NCBI GenBank assembly: GCA_943325255.2
Contig: CALPOS020000047.1
Span: forward strand, 1-12,585
Source of the DNA: Sphingobacterium thalpophilum
Lineage (GTDB): Bacteria > Bacteroidota > Bacteroidia > Flavobacteriales > Flavobacteriaceae
DNA: 12,585 bases
Direction: 5' to 3'
The translations under genes and the position numbers were made by a program. The notes beneath the pieces were generated by a model, which saw only the letters and a list, made by a program, of their open reading frames with translations, was not told the origin of the DNA and did not search any database. This document shows, piece after piece, positions 1-7,698 of this stretch (within the stretch, counting starts at the first letter, position 1; every line of letters starts with the position of its first letter).

Positions 1-2065
1 TAAAGACATCGTACCCAGTTACTGCTATATTATCCGTAGCACCAGACCAAGATAAGTTTGTAGAAGTTGTGGTAGTTCCAGCAGCAGATAAAGTTGGAGC
101 CGTTGGCGCAACAGTATCCGTAGATCCAGCAGTAATAGTAAAATTAGTGTTAGAAACATCAAAGAAAATATGATTACTTCCTTTTACCATAATTCTATTT
201 GTTGTTCCTGCAGTGTTAGGAATTGTTACAGCTTGAGTTCCATCATTTGGTGTAGCGGCAAGTAATGTCGACCAAGAAGTTCCTCCGTTTGTAGAAATTA
301 AGATATCTACATTCGCACAATTAACGCCGTTAGCAGTAGTTCCTGCCACAGCCCAAGTTACGGTTTGTGATGAACCTCCAGCATAAGATACAGCCGTATT
401 TGGTGATGTCACAGAAAAAGGTCCTGCAGTAGCATTTACCGTAACAATCATATCATCACTGTTGTTTGCCGGCCCGCCAGCTCTATTGTCTCTAACGGTC
501 ATTCTAAAATTTAATGTCCTTGCTACAGAAGGCAATGCTTCTACAGTCAATTCAGTTCCAGCAGTAGTTGTTGCTCCAGTTAATACAGAAGCCATTCTTG
601 GGAAATATCTTGTAGAAGAAGTCGATGAGCTGTAAGATCTAAAGTTTACTCCAGAAGTCTTTGTAGCACTTGGCACTGTTGCATTTGTTTGAGAATCCAT
701 TTGTTCCCAATTGTAAGTCAATGCGTCCCCATTAGCGTCTGTTGAAGTGCCAGTAAGCATAAAAGGGGTGCTTTTAGGAACGGTGTAATCTAATCCCGCA
801 TTCGCAGTTGGAACAGCATTTCCTGTTGCAGTGTTGGTTTGACAAGTTTTTGTTTTAATATTATTAGTTACTTGTTGAATACTAACGGCATGAAAGTAAG
901 CGTCAGAATGTGGTTGAACATCTAACGCAGTAATTCCTGCATAACCCATAATTGTCGACCCTGAACCTGGCTCCATTTGAACACCAGTTCCTTCATTGCT
1001 TTGCGTAAAGGTATGATTAGCACCAAACTGATGACCGAGTTCGTGAGCCACATAGTCAATATCAAAATTATCTCCTTGAGGAATGTTATCTGCTGGTGAA
1101 GTAATTCCACTTCCTTTTGAACCATTGGTGCAAACGCAACCTATACAACCGGCATTTCCGCCGCCTCCAGAAGCACCAAATAAATGCCCAACATCATAAT
1201 TTGCTTCGCCAATCACAGAGGTTAATGTAGATTGCAACTGAGAATTCCAACTAGACATGCCAGAAGCGGCCGAATATGGGTCTGTTGCTGCACTTGTGTA
1301 AATTACTAAATCGGTGTTAGCTATTAGACTCATTCGAACACCAAAGTCTTTCTCAAAAACACCATTAACGCGAGTCATTGTATTGTTGATTGCTGCCAAT
1401 GCCAATGCTTTTGTACCGCCGAAGTAGGCAGTGTATTCTCCTGTGCACGACATTGCCAAACGGAAAGTGCGCAAAATAGCGTCGTCGGCATTGGGTCTTG
1501 CCGCTGAAGTGGTTACGGCGTCAATGTTGTCAGAGATGACTTTACATTCAAAACGATTTAGATTTGCTGCTTTGTCTGATTTTCTGTAAACCGCATAAGA
1601 ACTCAAATCGGTGGTATATGGTTCAATAAATTCCGCAGACTGATCAGCTCTAATCACCATAGTTTGCAAACCTAATGGAGACAAACTGAAGTAAATTGTA
1701 GATGTCGGATTATCAATTCCTTGACCGATATACGACTTAATGTCTGGATAGCGCGCCGCCAATTGGGAATCCATATTAGAAGACTCTTGAATTCTAAATT
1801 GCTCCATTTGCCCGCTTACATTTGGGAATTTTACAACGGTATTTGAAGTGCCGTTAGACGCAAAACGCTTAGGAGCATTTGTTAATTCCTGCTTCAATTG
1901 CACCACATCCAATTCAAATAACTGTGGGTTCAACAACGTTTGTTTGTTTGCAAAAGTAACCGCTTCAGATTTTTTAGCAGTTGCTTTCCATAAAGCTTTT
2001 CCTGATTGGGCAACGGAAAAACTTGTGATTGCAATCATTGCAATCGAAAGTAATTGGTTTTTCAT
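1..2065 (-). CDS. secreted reprolysin-like zinc metalloprotease, N-terminal part (open at left edge)
   Basis: An uninterrupted minus-strand frame from ATG at 2065 gives 688 residues and runs off the window. Residues 1-20 form a signal peptide (MKNQ, hydrophobic core, SVAQ). A propeptide-like region follows to about 190. The catalytic domain carries the metzincin zinc site HELGHQFGANH at 341-351 (zinc ligands H341, H345, H351; catalytic base E342) and a Met-turn at M373 in IMGYAG. A Cys cluster C307-x-x-C310-x-C312 and C408 may form disulphides. After the catalytic domain come a PKD/REJ-like beta domain (about 417-510), another beta-sandwich region (about 545-640) and the start of a fibronectin type III domain (about 645 onward). 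This architecture is typical of Bacteroidota exoproteases exported by Sec and then the type IX system. The C-terminal sorting domain that would prove this lies outside the window. Likely role: degradation of extracellular protein. The fold class is sure; the substrate is unknown. Confidence 0.93.
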   Translation of the reverse strand, partial: MKNQLLSIAMIAITSFSVAQSGKALWKATAKKSEAVTFANKQTLLNPQLFELDVVQLKQELTNAPKRFASNGTSNTVVKFPNVSGQMEQFRIQESSNMDSQLAARYPDIKSYIGQGIDNPTSTIYFSLSPLGLQTMVIRADQSAEFIEPYTTDLSSYAVYRKSDKAANLNRFECKVISDNIDAVTTSAARPNADDAILRTFRLAMSCTGEYTAYFGGTKALALAAINNTMTRVNGVFEKDFGVRMSLIANTDLVIYTSAATDPYSAASGMSSWNSQLQSTLTSVIGEANYDVGHLFGASGGGGNAGCIGCVCTNGSKGSGITSPADNIPQGDNFDIDYVAHELGHQFGANHTFTQSNEGTGVQMEPGSGSTIMGYAGITALDVQPHSDAYFHAVSIQQVTNNIKTKTCQTNTATGNAVPTANAGLDYTVPKSTPFMLTGTSTDANGDALTYNWEQMDSQTNATVPSATKTSGVNFRSYSSSTSSTRYFPRMASVLTGATTTAGTELTVEALPSVARTLNFRMTVRDNRAGGPANNSDDMIVTVNATAGPFSVTSPNTAVSYAGGSSQTVTWAVAGTTANGVNCANVDILISTNGGTSWSTLLAATPNDGTQAVTIPNTAGTTNRIMVKGSNHIFFDVSNTNFTITAGSTDTVAPTAPTLSAAGTTTTSTNLSWSGATDNIAVTGYDVF

Positions 2066-2098
2066 AATATAAATTCTAGTTTAGGTTTAAAAAGTCCT

Positions 2099-2106
2099 CA
2101 AATGTA
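2099..2106 (-). promoter_or_regulatory. candidate -7 promoter box of the metalloprotease gene
   Basis: On the minus strand the sequence reads TACATTTG, an exact match to the Bacteroidota -7 consensus TAnnTTTG. Transcription would start about 7 nt downstream and leave a leader of roughly 25-30 nt before the ATG at 2065. No convincing TTTG -33 box lies at the usual spacing, so this rests on one element plus position. Confidence 0.45.
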
Positions 2107-2289
2107 AAATTATTTTTTAATTGATTGTTAATTAAAGAAGTAAATTAATCAACTATTAAACAAAAATAGCGAACTTCTTTTGAGGAATGCGTAAATATTT
2201 AATTAGAAACATAGATTTTATATAAATTAATTATGGGGTTTTCTTACATTTAGATTTTGAATAAAGTTGATTCATAAAAATGTAATACT

Positions 2290-3402
2290 ATGAACTTGAG
2301 TTATTGGGAGCTAAAGAACTGGTTTTCCCACGTAGATTATACGGTCGTTGGAAGCGGTATTGTAGGTTTGCACGCAGCTTTGCAACTCAGAGAGCGCTTC
2401 CCTAAAAGCAAAATTTTAGTTCTCGAAAAAGGAGCACTCCCGCAAGGCGCCAGTACTAAAAATGCTGGTTTTGCATGTTTTGGCAGTGTTTCAGAAATTA
2501 TAGATGATTTAAAGTTTCACTCCGAAGACGAAGTTGTTCAACTCATCAAAAAACGTTGGGACGGCTTGCAATTACTGCGTCGAAACTTGGGTGACACCGC
2601 CATAGATTTCAAACCCTATGGAGGTTATGAGTTGTTTTTAAAAGATGATGATGATTCGTATAGTGGCTGTTTGTCGCGGATGCCATTTATAAATGAGATT
2701 CTGAAACCTCTTTTTAAAACCGATGTTTTTTGTAAGGAAATCGATCGATTTAATTTTAAAGGAATTCAGGAGTACCTTATTTTTAATCCGTTTGAAGCGC
2801 AAATAGATACAGGTAATATGATGCAAGCATTGCTAAAAAAGGCAATTGCTAAGGACATTCTTATTTTGAATCAACAAACCGTTACTTCTTTTCATGAGAA
2901 TAATAATGGTGTTGAAGTTGACTTAGGTGATTTTAGCTTTCCAACAAAAAAATTGCTTTTTGCTACCAACGGATTTGCAAATCAACTCACAAAAGCAGAG
3001 GTTACTCCTGCACGAGCGCAAGTCTTGATTACAGAACCAATTCTAAATCTTGATATTAAAGGCACTTTTCATATTGATAGAGGCTATTACTATTTTAGAA
3101 ATTTTGAAAATAGAATTTTATTTGGTGGCGGAAGGAATCTGGATTTTGAAGGCGAAACTACTACCGAATTCGGACAGACAGAACTAATACAAAAGCGATT
3201 GGAACAATTGCTAAAAGAAGTAATTTTACCAAATCAAGAAGTTAAGATTGAACATCGTTGGAGCGGTATTATGGGATTGGGCTCTTCAAAGAATCCGATT
3301 GTTTCGCAATTATCAGAGCATGTTTATTGCGGCGTTCGATTGGGCGGAATGGGTGTTGCCATTGGGAGTTTGGTCGGAAAAGAATTAGCGGATTTAATAT
3401 AG
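2290..3402 (+). CDS. DAO-family FAD-dependent oxidoreductase
   Basis: A 370-residue flavoprotein of the D-amino-acid oxidase/glycine oxidase superfamily (DAO fold). The dinucleotide-binding motif is near the N-terminus: VVGSGIVG with G21, G23 and G26, ending in the ribose-binding acidic residue E46 of ILVLEKG. STKNAGFACFGS at 55-66 is the family's second FAD-contact region. The C-terminal FAD-contacting segment RLGGMGVAIGSLVG (350-363) is intact. There is no signal peptide or membrane segment, so it is probably cytoplasmic. Such enzymes oxidise the C-N bond of amino acids or secondary amines and pass electrons to oxygen or another acceptor; the substrate cannot be read from the sequence. Its stop lies 5 nt before mtgA, so the two are almost certainly co-transcribed. 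No good promoter match was found upstream; TAGATTTTG at 2251-2259 is one base too long for the consensus. Confidence 0.92.
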   Translation: MNLSYWELKNWFSHVDYTVVGSGIVGLHAALQLRERFPKSKILVLEKGALPQGASTKNAGFACFGSVSEIIDDLKFHSEDEVVQLIKKRWDGLQLLRRNLGDTAIDFKPYGGYELFLKDDDDSYSGCLSRMPFINEILKPLFKTDVFCKEIDRFNFKGIQEYLIFNPFEAQIDTGNMMQALLKKAIAKDILILNQQTVTSFHENNNGVEVDLGDFSFPTKKLLFATNGFANQLTKAEVTPARAQVLITEPILNLDIKGTFHIDRGYYYFRNFENRILFGGGRNLDFEGETTTEFGQTELIQKRLEQLLKEVILPNQEVKIEHRWSGIMGLGSSKNPIVSQLSEHVYCGVRLGGMGVAIGSLVGKELADLI

Positions 3403-3407
3403 AAAAT

Positions 3408-4088
3408 ATGATTAGAAGGATTATTCAATTGTTGTGGAAGTTGTTTTTGTGGTTTGTAGGACTTTCAATCCTCTCGGTCATTGTCTTCAAATGGTTGCCG
3501 GTTCCCATAACTCCACTCATGATAACTCGCGCCATTGAGCATAAACTAGATGGAAAAGAAATGGTATGCAGTCATGATTGGGAACCACTTGAGAATATCT
3601 CGACAAATATGCAAAAAGCAGTTATTGCTAGCGAAGACGGAAATTTTTTGACACACCACGGATTTGATTTTGACGCCATTCAGAAAGCGATGAAAGACAA
3701 TGAAAAAGGGAAAAAGCTAAAAGGCGGAAGCACCATATCACAACAAACAGCTAAAAATGTTTTTCTTTGGCAAGGGAGAAGTTATGTGAGAAAAGGATTA
3801 GAGGCTTATTTTACAGTTCTAATTGAATTAATTTGGGGGAAAGAACGTATCATGGAAGTCTATCTCAACAGCATCGAGATGGGCGACGGTGTATATGGCG
3901 CAGAAGCCGCCGCTCAATATTGGTATAGAAAAAACGCCGCCGAATTAACTAAGAGAGAAGCCGCCGGAATTGCTGCAATACTGCCAAACCCCAGAAAATT
4001 TACAGCGACAAATTCTTCCTCGTATATCAACAGAAAGAAAGGTCGCATCGTAAAGCTGATGAATTACGTTGGTAGATTAGATTATTAA
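3408..4088 (+). CDS. mtgA: monofunctional biosynthetic peptidoglycan transglycosylase
   Basis: This 226-residue GT51 enzyme polymerises lipid II into glycan strands at the outer face of the inner membrane. One N-terminal membrane helix spans about residues 9-28. The GT51 motifs follow in order: EDGNFLTHHGFD at 76-87 with catalytic E76, GGSTISQQTAKN at 106-117, RKGLE at 128-132 with the second catalytic glutamate E132, and KERIMEVYLNSIEMG at 145-159. No transpeptidase domain follows, and the length matches MtgA rather than a class A penicillin-binding protein. I chose the ATG at 3408 over an in-frame ATG at 3258: the earlier start would lie inside the oxidoreductase gene and put 50 non-homologous residues ahead of the membrane helix. 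The 5-nt gap after the oxidoreductase gene implies an operon. The stop codon is the first part of the terminator stem. Confidence 0.96.
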   Translation: MIRRIIQLLWKLFLWFVGLSILSVIVFKWLPVPITPLMITRAIEHKLDGKEMVCSHDWEPLENISTNMQKAVIASEDGNFLTHHGFDFDAIQKAMKDNEKGKKLKGGSTISQQTAKNVFLWQGRSYVRKGLEAYFTVLIELIWGKERIMEVYLNSIEMGDGVYGAEAAAQYWYRKNAAELTKREAAGIAAILPNPRKFTATNSSSYINRKKGRIVKLMNYVGRLDY

Positions 4089-4125
4089 AAGAAGAAAGAG
4101 CTTTAATTGAGCTCTTTCTTCTTTT
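4087..4125. terminator. bidirectional terminator between mtgA and the DoxX-like gene
   Basis: A perfect 16-bp inverted repeat (4087-4102 and 4110-4125) with a 7-nt loop lies between two converging genes. The right arm and following bases are T-rich on the plus strand, and the left arm supplies T-rich sequence on the minus strand, so it can terminate both transcripts. The left arm includes the last two bases of the mtgA stop codon; the DoxX-like stop is 3 nt from the right arm. Confidence 0.88.
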
Positions 4126-4128
4126 ACT

Positions 4129-4503
4129 TTAAGTAAATAAAGGAATATATTGTTTCCAATGTTTATAAATAAGAATTCCATTCAAGATGGCGACCAACAA
4201 GGCAGCGCTTAATCCAGGAATATCTAAAAACAAATGGAAAAGTAAGATGTTTATAGAAATGGGAGCCAAAAGAATTAGTGCAAAGGCAATCCATTTTTTA
4301 AACAATAATAGGACTCCAATAATTACTTCCAATATTCCTACAATTGGGAAAACATAGCCCGTTGCCCCCAATGAATTCATAAAATCTCCCGCAGAACCAG
4401 TTGGCGGAGGCAAAGGGATAAAATGCAAAAACTTATTACTGCCAAAAACAACTAATAAAATTCCTAAAACGATGCGAACGAGTAAAGTAAATTGTGAATT
4501 CAT
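4129..4503 (-). CDS. DoxX-like small integral membrane protein
   Basis: A 124-residue inner-membrane protein with four predicted helices at about 6-27, 47-68, 71-94 and 98-114. The first helix contains RIVLGILLVVFGSNKF, which resembles the DoxX/DoxD-family N-terminal signature (R, LG, FG-x-x-KF). A proline-rich loop (PLPPPTGSAGD, 30-40) follows helix 1, and the second helix has the family's usual GILEVIIGVLLL pattern. Members of this superfamily are often linked to quinone or thiol redox chemistry, but the function of these stand-alone short forms is unresolved and I assign none. It has no operon partner: it is isolated between the shared hairpin downstream and the lipoprotein terminator upstream. 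A candidate promoter is at 4567-4574. Confidence 0.82.
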   Translation of the reverse strand: MNSQFTLLVRIVLGILLVVFGSNKFLHFIPLPPPTGSAGDFMNSLGATGYVFPIVGILEVIIGVLLLFKKWIAFALILLAPISINILLFHLFLDIPGLSAALLVAILNGILIYKHWKQYIPLFT

Positions 4504-4566
4504 AAAACATTAATTGGTTATACGTTAAATAAAATCCTAAATTAGTAAATTATTATTTACATAAAT

Positions 4567-4574
4567 CAAAAATA
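4567..4574 (-). promoter_or_regulatory. candidate -7 promoter box of the DoxX-like gene
   Basis: The minus strand reads TATTTTTG, an exact TAnnTTTG match 63 nt upstream of the ATG at 4503. A TTTG lies further upstream (4600-4603 complement), but its spacing of about 25 nt is longer than the usual 19 or so. The surroundings are very AT-rich, so a chance match is possible. Confidence 0.35.
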
Positions 4575-4600
4575 TTAATTGATACTTTAAAAAAATTAAC

Positions 4601-4636
4601 AAAAAAAAGAAGCTATTCAAGATGAATAGCTTCTTT
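4601..4636 (-). terminator. rho-independent terminator of the receptor/lipoprotein operon
   Basis: A perfect 13-bp stem (4606-4618 with 4624-4636) and a 5-nt loop lie about 20 nt after the lipoprotein stop codon. On the minus strand the stem runs directly into an uninterrupted run of eight T (complement of 4608-4601). This classic form marks the 3' end of the three-gene unit 8043 to 4657 and isolates it from the DoxX-like gene. Confidence 0.92.
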
Positions 4637-4656
4637 GTCGGAAAGCATATAATTGT

Positions 4657-5232
4657 TTATTCGACAGCAATTGGGAAAATAGCTTGAGCATCAGTAGTCC
4701 CTCCCGCATTGGTAATATCGCCCGAAGAAACACCAGGTTCGGATTTTTTTGGCAAGTGAATTAAAGTAATTATTAAGTCCCCGGTTGCTGCTCCAGTTGT
4801 GGTGAATACCGATTTAAGTCCAACCGGTTTTCCGTTTGCATCAAAATTATCAGCATTGGGTGAATAAGTAAAATCATTTAAAGTTCCCGTTTTTTCATAA
4901 AAAATTTGATGTTCTTCAGCTTCAGCCAATATTTCTTCTGTAATATCTACTGCAGGATTTACAGATTCATTTTCAAAAGTGACAACTCCATTATAGATAG
5001 TATTCTTAGCAAATGTCCCCGAAATAGTAGCGGGGTCGTCATTAAAACCGTCCCTATCTAGATCTTTGTATTTAAGCGTTATTGGAGTGCCGCCACCTTC
5101 TGGAGTAAATTCAGCTGTTATAGTGGTAATTAATTCTTCTTCACTTACCGGAGTAGCATCACGATCATTACTGCAAGAAGTGAATATTGTTGCTAAGGAT
5201 AATACGAATGCAATTGTATTTAGTGTTTTCAT
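4657..5232 (-). CDS. acidic outer-membrane-type lipoprotein linked to the TonB receptor, function unknown
   Basis: A 191-residue protein with a lipoprotein signal peptide: MKTLN, a hydrophobic core, and FTSC with the lipidated cysteine at C20. The acidic stretch after the cysteine (SNDRDATPVSEEE) resembles surface-export signals known for some Bacteroidota lipoproteins; surface display is inference. The mature part looks all-beta. It holds a DLDRDG segment at 57-62 that fits a DxDxDG calcium-type loop, and a conserved-looking ITEEILAEAEEHQIFYEK region at 97-114 with E/H residues that could bind metal. I recognise this general type of short lipoprotein as a frequent TonB-receptor neighbour in Flavobacteriia, but know no proven function. 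Its ATG is 11 nt after the receptor stop, so it is translated from the same mRNA and is probably a partner of that receptor. It is far too short to be SusD. Confidence 0.85.
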   Translation of the reverse strand: MKTLNTIAFVLSLATIFTSCSNDRDATPVSEEELITTITAEFTPEGGGTPITLKYKDLDRDGFNDDPATISGTFAKNTIYNGVVTFENESVNPAVDITEEILAEAEEHQIFYEKTGTLNDFTYSPNADNFDANGKPVGLKSVFTTTGAATGDLIITLIHLPKKSEPGVSSGDITNAGGTTDAQAIFPIAVE

Positions 5233-5243
5233 GATTTTGTTTT

Positions 5244-7631
5244 TTAATAATTAATTTTTAATTGAATTTGAAAGTTCCTACCCATTTCATCAGCAAAAAA
5301 GCGTTGCCGGTTGAGATAGTCTCTGTAAGTTGTGTTTAAAATATTTTGAACAGAAAATGCTAAAGTTGTATTGGTTTTTGAAAACGTCTTGAATTTGATT
5401 TCCGAATAAAAATGCCACAATTGATAACCTTTGGGCGGTGTACTAATGTCAACAACCACCGGAACAAAATCATTGTTAACGATGACATCAGTAGTAAAGT
5501 TATTGTTCGGAAATTGATTTTGGCGCAACACCAATTCACTTTTTAACTCTAATGCAAGTTGATTCCACTCTTTCTTCGAGAATCTAATTTTGTTATTAAT
5601 GTTCAACGGCGGGATGTCAATCAATGGTTCGCTATTCTTGACATCGTAACCATTTACATAAGCTAACGCGAAAAAATGTTGCCATTGTTCTGATAAATTC
5701 CAATGCGATTGAAAGTCGATTCCAGATATGATTGCTCTCGTTTGCTGGTATTCCCAAACAGGGAAAGTTCCTCGAATGGTTGTCTCAAAGTCAGTAGGTC
5801 TCAAGAACATATAGTTTCTAATATTGCTGACATACGGATTGATTTCAAGTGAAAATGACCGCCATTTTTTTTGTACTGTAGTTGAGAATTTCACAGATTG
5901 TTCTTTTTTTAATGCCAAGTCGCCCAATTCAATTACGCCAGTTGAATGATGCAAACCATCGCTGAAAAATTCAGAGGGATTTGGATTTCTGGTTGCTAAG
6001 CTCATATTTACATACCAATCCAACTGATTGTCAAATTCTTTGTGTATTCCTGCACTTGCAGAAACATTATGAAAAACAAAATTGGGTTCAGTCAACCACT
6101 GTGTTCCACCATAATCACTTACAATAAAGTTTGAAAATTCTGGGTCATAACCTCTTTCGTTCCAACGAGATTTAAAATAGTACTTCGTCGCTTCTAGATT
6201 TGAAAAGTCATATCGCAATCCCGCTTCGACAGCAAAATTGTTGAAGAATTGGTGCGCGACAATACCGTATACACCGAGATCTAATTTATCGTAGTTTGGT
6301 ATCAAAGGTCTAATTCCCGTTTCTGGATTTGCAAAATTGGTTTGATAAGAAGCATTTGTGCCGGATTTGATGGTCCAATCATGACTGACTTTTTTAAAAT
6401 CAATCAATATCGAATGCGTCTTTAGGTCTAAATCCAAAGCAGCAGTGTTCATATAGTTTCTCCGGCGTACGTCAAACTCTAAGCGCTTGTTAAACTGAAA
6501 AGCATATTGAATACTCAAAGATGCCATTTCATTCCAATAGTAATTGAAGTTCGCCTTGGCAATATGGTGTTGCACCTCTTGACGCGGACTGTTTATAGAA
6601 TAAGTAAAATCATTCACAACAGCAGGAATCTGGTTGTTGATGGATTGGTACAAATCGAACGAATTTCCTATATGGGAAGCACTCAAAATCCCGATTTTAG
6701 CATTGAAAAAGCTATAAAAAGCCGTAAAGTCATATTTCTTTCGACTAAACTTGATGTCTCCAGAAAAGTTAAGTTCGCGGTTTCCAGTATTAGACAAAAC
6801 ATAATCTGGGGCAGTTTTGTCTCCGATATATTTGAAAGTGCCTAAAGCATTGTAGCTCCATCCGACAACGTTTCCTTTATGAATACTAGAACTCACCGAA
6901 CCGCCGCGTCCGTTCGAATCGAAATTGCTAATAGTTTTGCCAAACAAAGTGTCTTTCCTAACAGAAATAGGTTCAATAATCACTAATCCACCAACGGCAT
7001 CACCACCATACTGCAGTCCCGAAGCACCTTTAATCACAGTAATTTTTCCAGCTGAATTGATATCCAAGTTTGGTGCATGTTCCGTGCCCCATTCTTGGTC
7101 TTCAAGACGTACATTGTTGTTAATTATGGGCACTCGACTTCCATACAGACCATTAATTATCGGCTTTACAATAGCGTTACCGGTTTTCAAACTCGATACG
7201 CCTGCAATTTCTTTCAAAGCATCACCGAGCGATTGGTTACTGTACTTTTCAATGGTTTCTAATTTGAGTTTTTGTTCCAAAATAGATTTGTTGATTGTAT
7301 TCTTTTGCTGCGTTACAACTACTTCATTCAGTTGATTTGTGCTTTCATTTAATTTAAAATCAAGAACAATCGAGGCGTCTAGCACAACTAACGTATCTAT
7401 AGATTGATAACCAACATAGGAAACATGCACATTCAAAGTACCTGAGGGTAAATTCTTGATGGTATAATTACCTTTTTCATCAGAGGAGACCGTTTTCTTT
7501 CCGATATGAATATGACTTCCTACAATAGGAATCAAATTTTGTGTGCTTACCTTTCCAGTTATTGTATGTTGCGAATATCCAGAAATAGCAAACATCAATA
7601 AGAAAAATAAGAATGTTATTTTCTTTTGCAT
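5244..7631 (-). CDS. TonB-dependent outer-membrane receptor, ZnuD-like, probable metal uptake
   Basis: A 795-residue receptor. Residues 1-20 are a signal peptide (MQKK, hydrophobic, SGYSQ). Residues 22-95 are a carboxypeptidase-regulatory-like beta domain, common on Bacteroidota receptors, ending in LNEVVVTQQ. The plug (about 110-222) includes INGLYGSRVPI, WGTEHAPNLD and KGASGLQYGGDAVGGLV, the usual plug signature. The 22-stranded barrel fills the rest, ending in FQIQLKINY with a terminal aromatic residue as needed for Bam insertion. H185 in GTEHAP aligns by position and context with the DHA-type segment of the zinc receptor ZnuD plug, and QEVQHHIAKA (351-360) adds an extra His pair; zinc or copper is therefore my inferred cargo. 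I chose the ATG at 7631, giving a normal signal peptide, over a TTG three codons earlier. It sits 67 nt after a His/Cys-rich exported peptide and 11 nt before the lipoprotein. Confidence 0.93.
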   Translation of the reverse strand: MQKKITFLFFLLMFAISGYSQHTITGKVSTQNLIPIVGSHIHIGKKTVSSDEKGNYTIKNLPSGTLNVHVSYVGYQSIDTLVVLDASIVLDFKLNESTNQLNEVVVTQQKNTINKSILEQKLKLETIEKYSNQSLGDALKEIAGVSSLKTGNAIVKPIINGLYGSRVPIINNNVRLEDQEWGTEHAPNLDINSAGKITVIKGASGLQYGGDAVGGLVIIEPISVRKDTLFGKTISNFDSNGRGGSVSSSIHKGNVVGWSYNALGTFKYIGDKTAPDYVLSNTGNRELNFSGDIKFSRKKYDFTAFYSFFNAKIGILSASHIGNSFDLYQSINNQIPAVVNDFTYSINSPRQEVQHHIAKANFNYYWNEMASLSIQYAFQFNKRLEFDVRRRNYMNTAALDLDLKTHSILIDFKKVSHDWTIKSGTNASYQTNFANPETGIRPLIPNYDKLDLGVYGIVAHQFFNNFAVEAGLRYDFSNLEATKYYFKSRWNERGYDPEFSNFIVSDYGGTQWLTEPNFVFHNVSASAGIHKEFDNQLDWYVNMSLATRNPNPSEFFSDGLHHSTGVIELGDLALKKEQSVKFSTTVQKKWRSFSLEINPYVSNIRNYMFLRPTDFETTIRGTFPVWEYQQTRAIISGIDFQSHWNLSEQWQHFFALAYVNGYDVKNSEPLIDIPPLNINNKIRFSKKEWNQLALELKSELVLRQNQFPNNNFTTDVIVNNDFVPVVVDISTPPKGYQLWHFYSEIKFKTFSKTNTTLAFSVQNILNTTYRDYLNRQRFFADEMGRNFQIQLKINY

Positions 7632-7663
7632 TTTGTTCAAAATATATAAACACGTGAATAATC

Positions 7664-7678
7664 CTCATGAATTATGAG
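7664..7678. repeat. small inverted repeat upstream of the receptor gene
   Basis: CTCAT-GAATT-ATGAG is a perfect 5-bp inverted repeat, with partial pairing outside it, about 33 nt before the receptor ATG. It could be a weak mRNA hairpin tuning the internal gene junction, or an operator half-site pair. It is short enough to be chance. Confidence 0.25.
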
Positions 7679-7698
7679 AATAATTGGTTTAAGTAATT

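Noticed and set aside
1848..2072. Plus-strand open frame opposite the protease N-terminus
   Set aside because: It is antisense to a well-supported coding region and shows no domain or export pattern of its own.
3258..3407. In-frame N-terminal extension of mtgA starting at ATG 3258
   Set aside because: It lies inside the oxidoreductase gene in another frame and adds 50 residues unlike GT51 proteins ahead of the membrane helix; ATG 3408 gives the normal MtgA length.
4657..5232. SusD-type glycan-binding partner of the receptor
   Set aside because: At 191 residues it is less than half the size of SusD and has no helical TPR-like pattern; the receptor also resembles ZnuD more than SusC.
6925..7335. 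136-codon plus-strand open frame opposite the receptor plug
   Set aside because: It is a shadow of the receptor coding frame with no recognisable motif.
7632..7640. TTG start giving MNK before the receptor signal peptide
   Set aside because: ATG at 7631 gives a standard signal peptide MQKK and needs no rare start codon.
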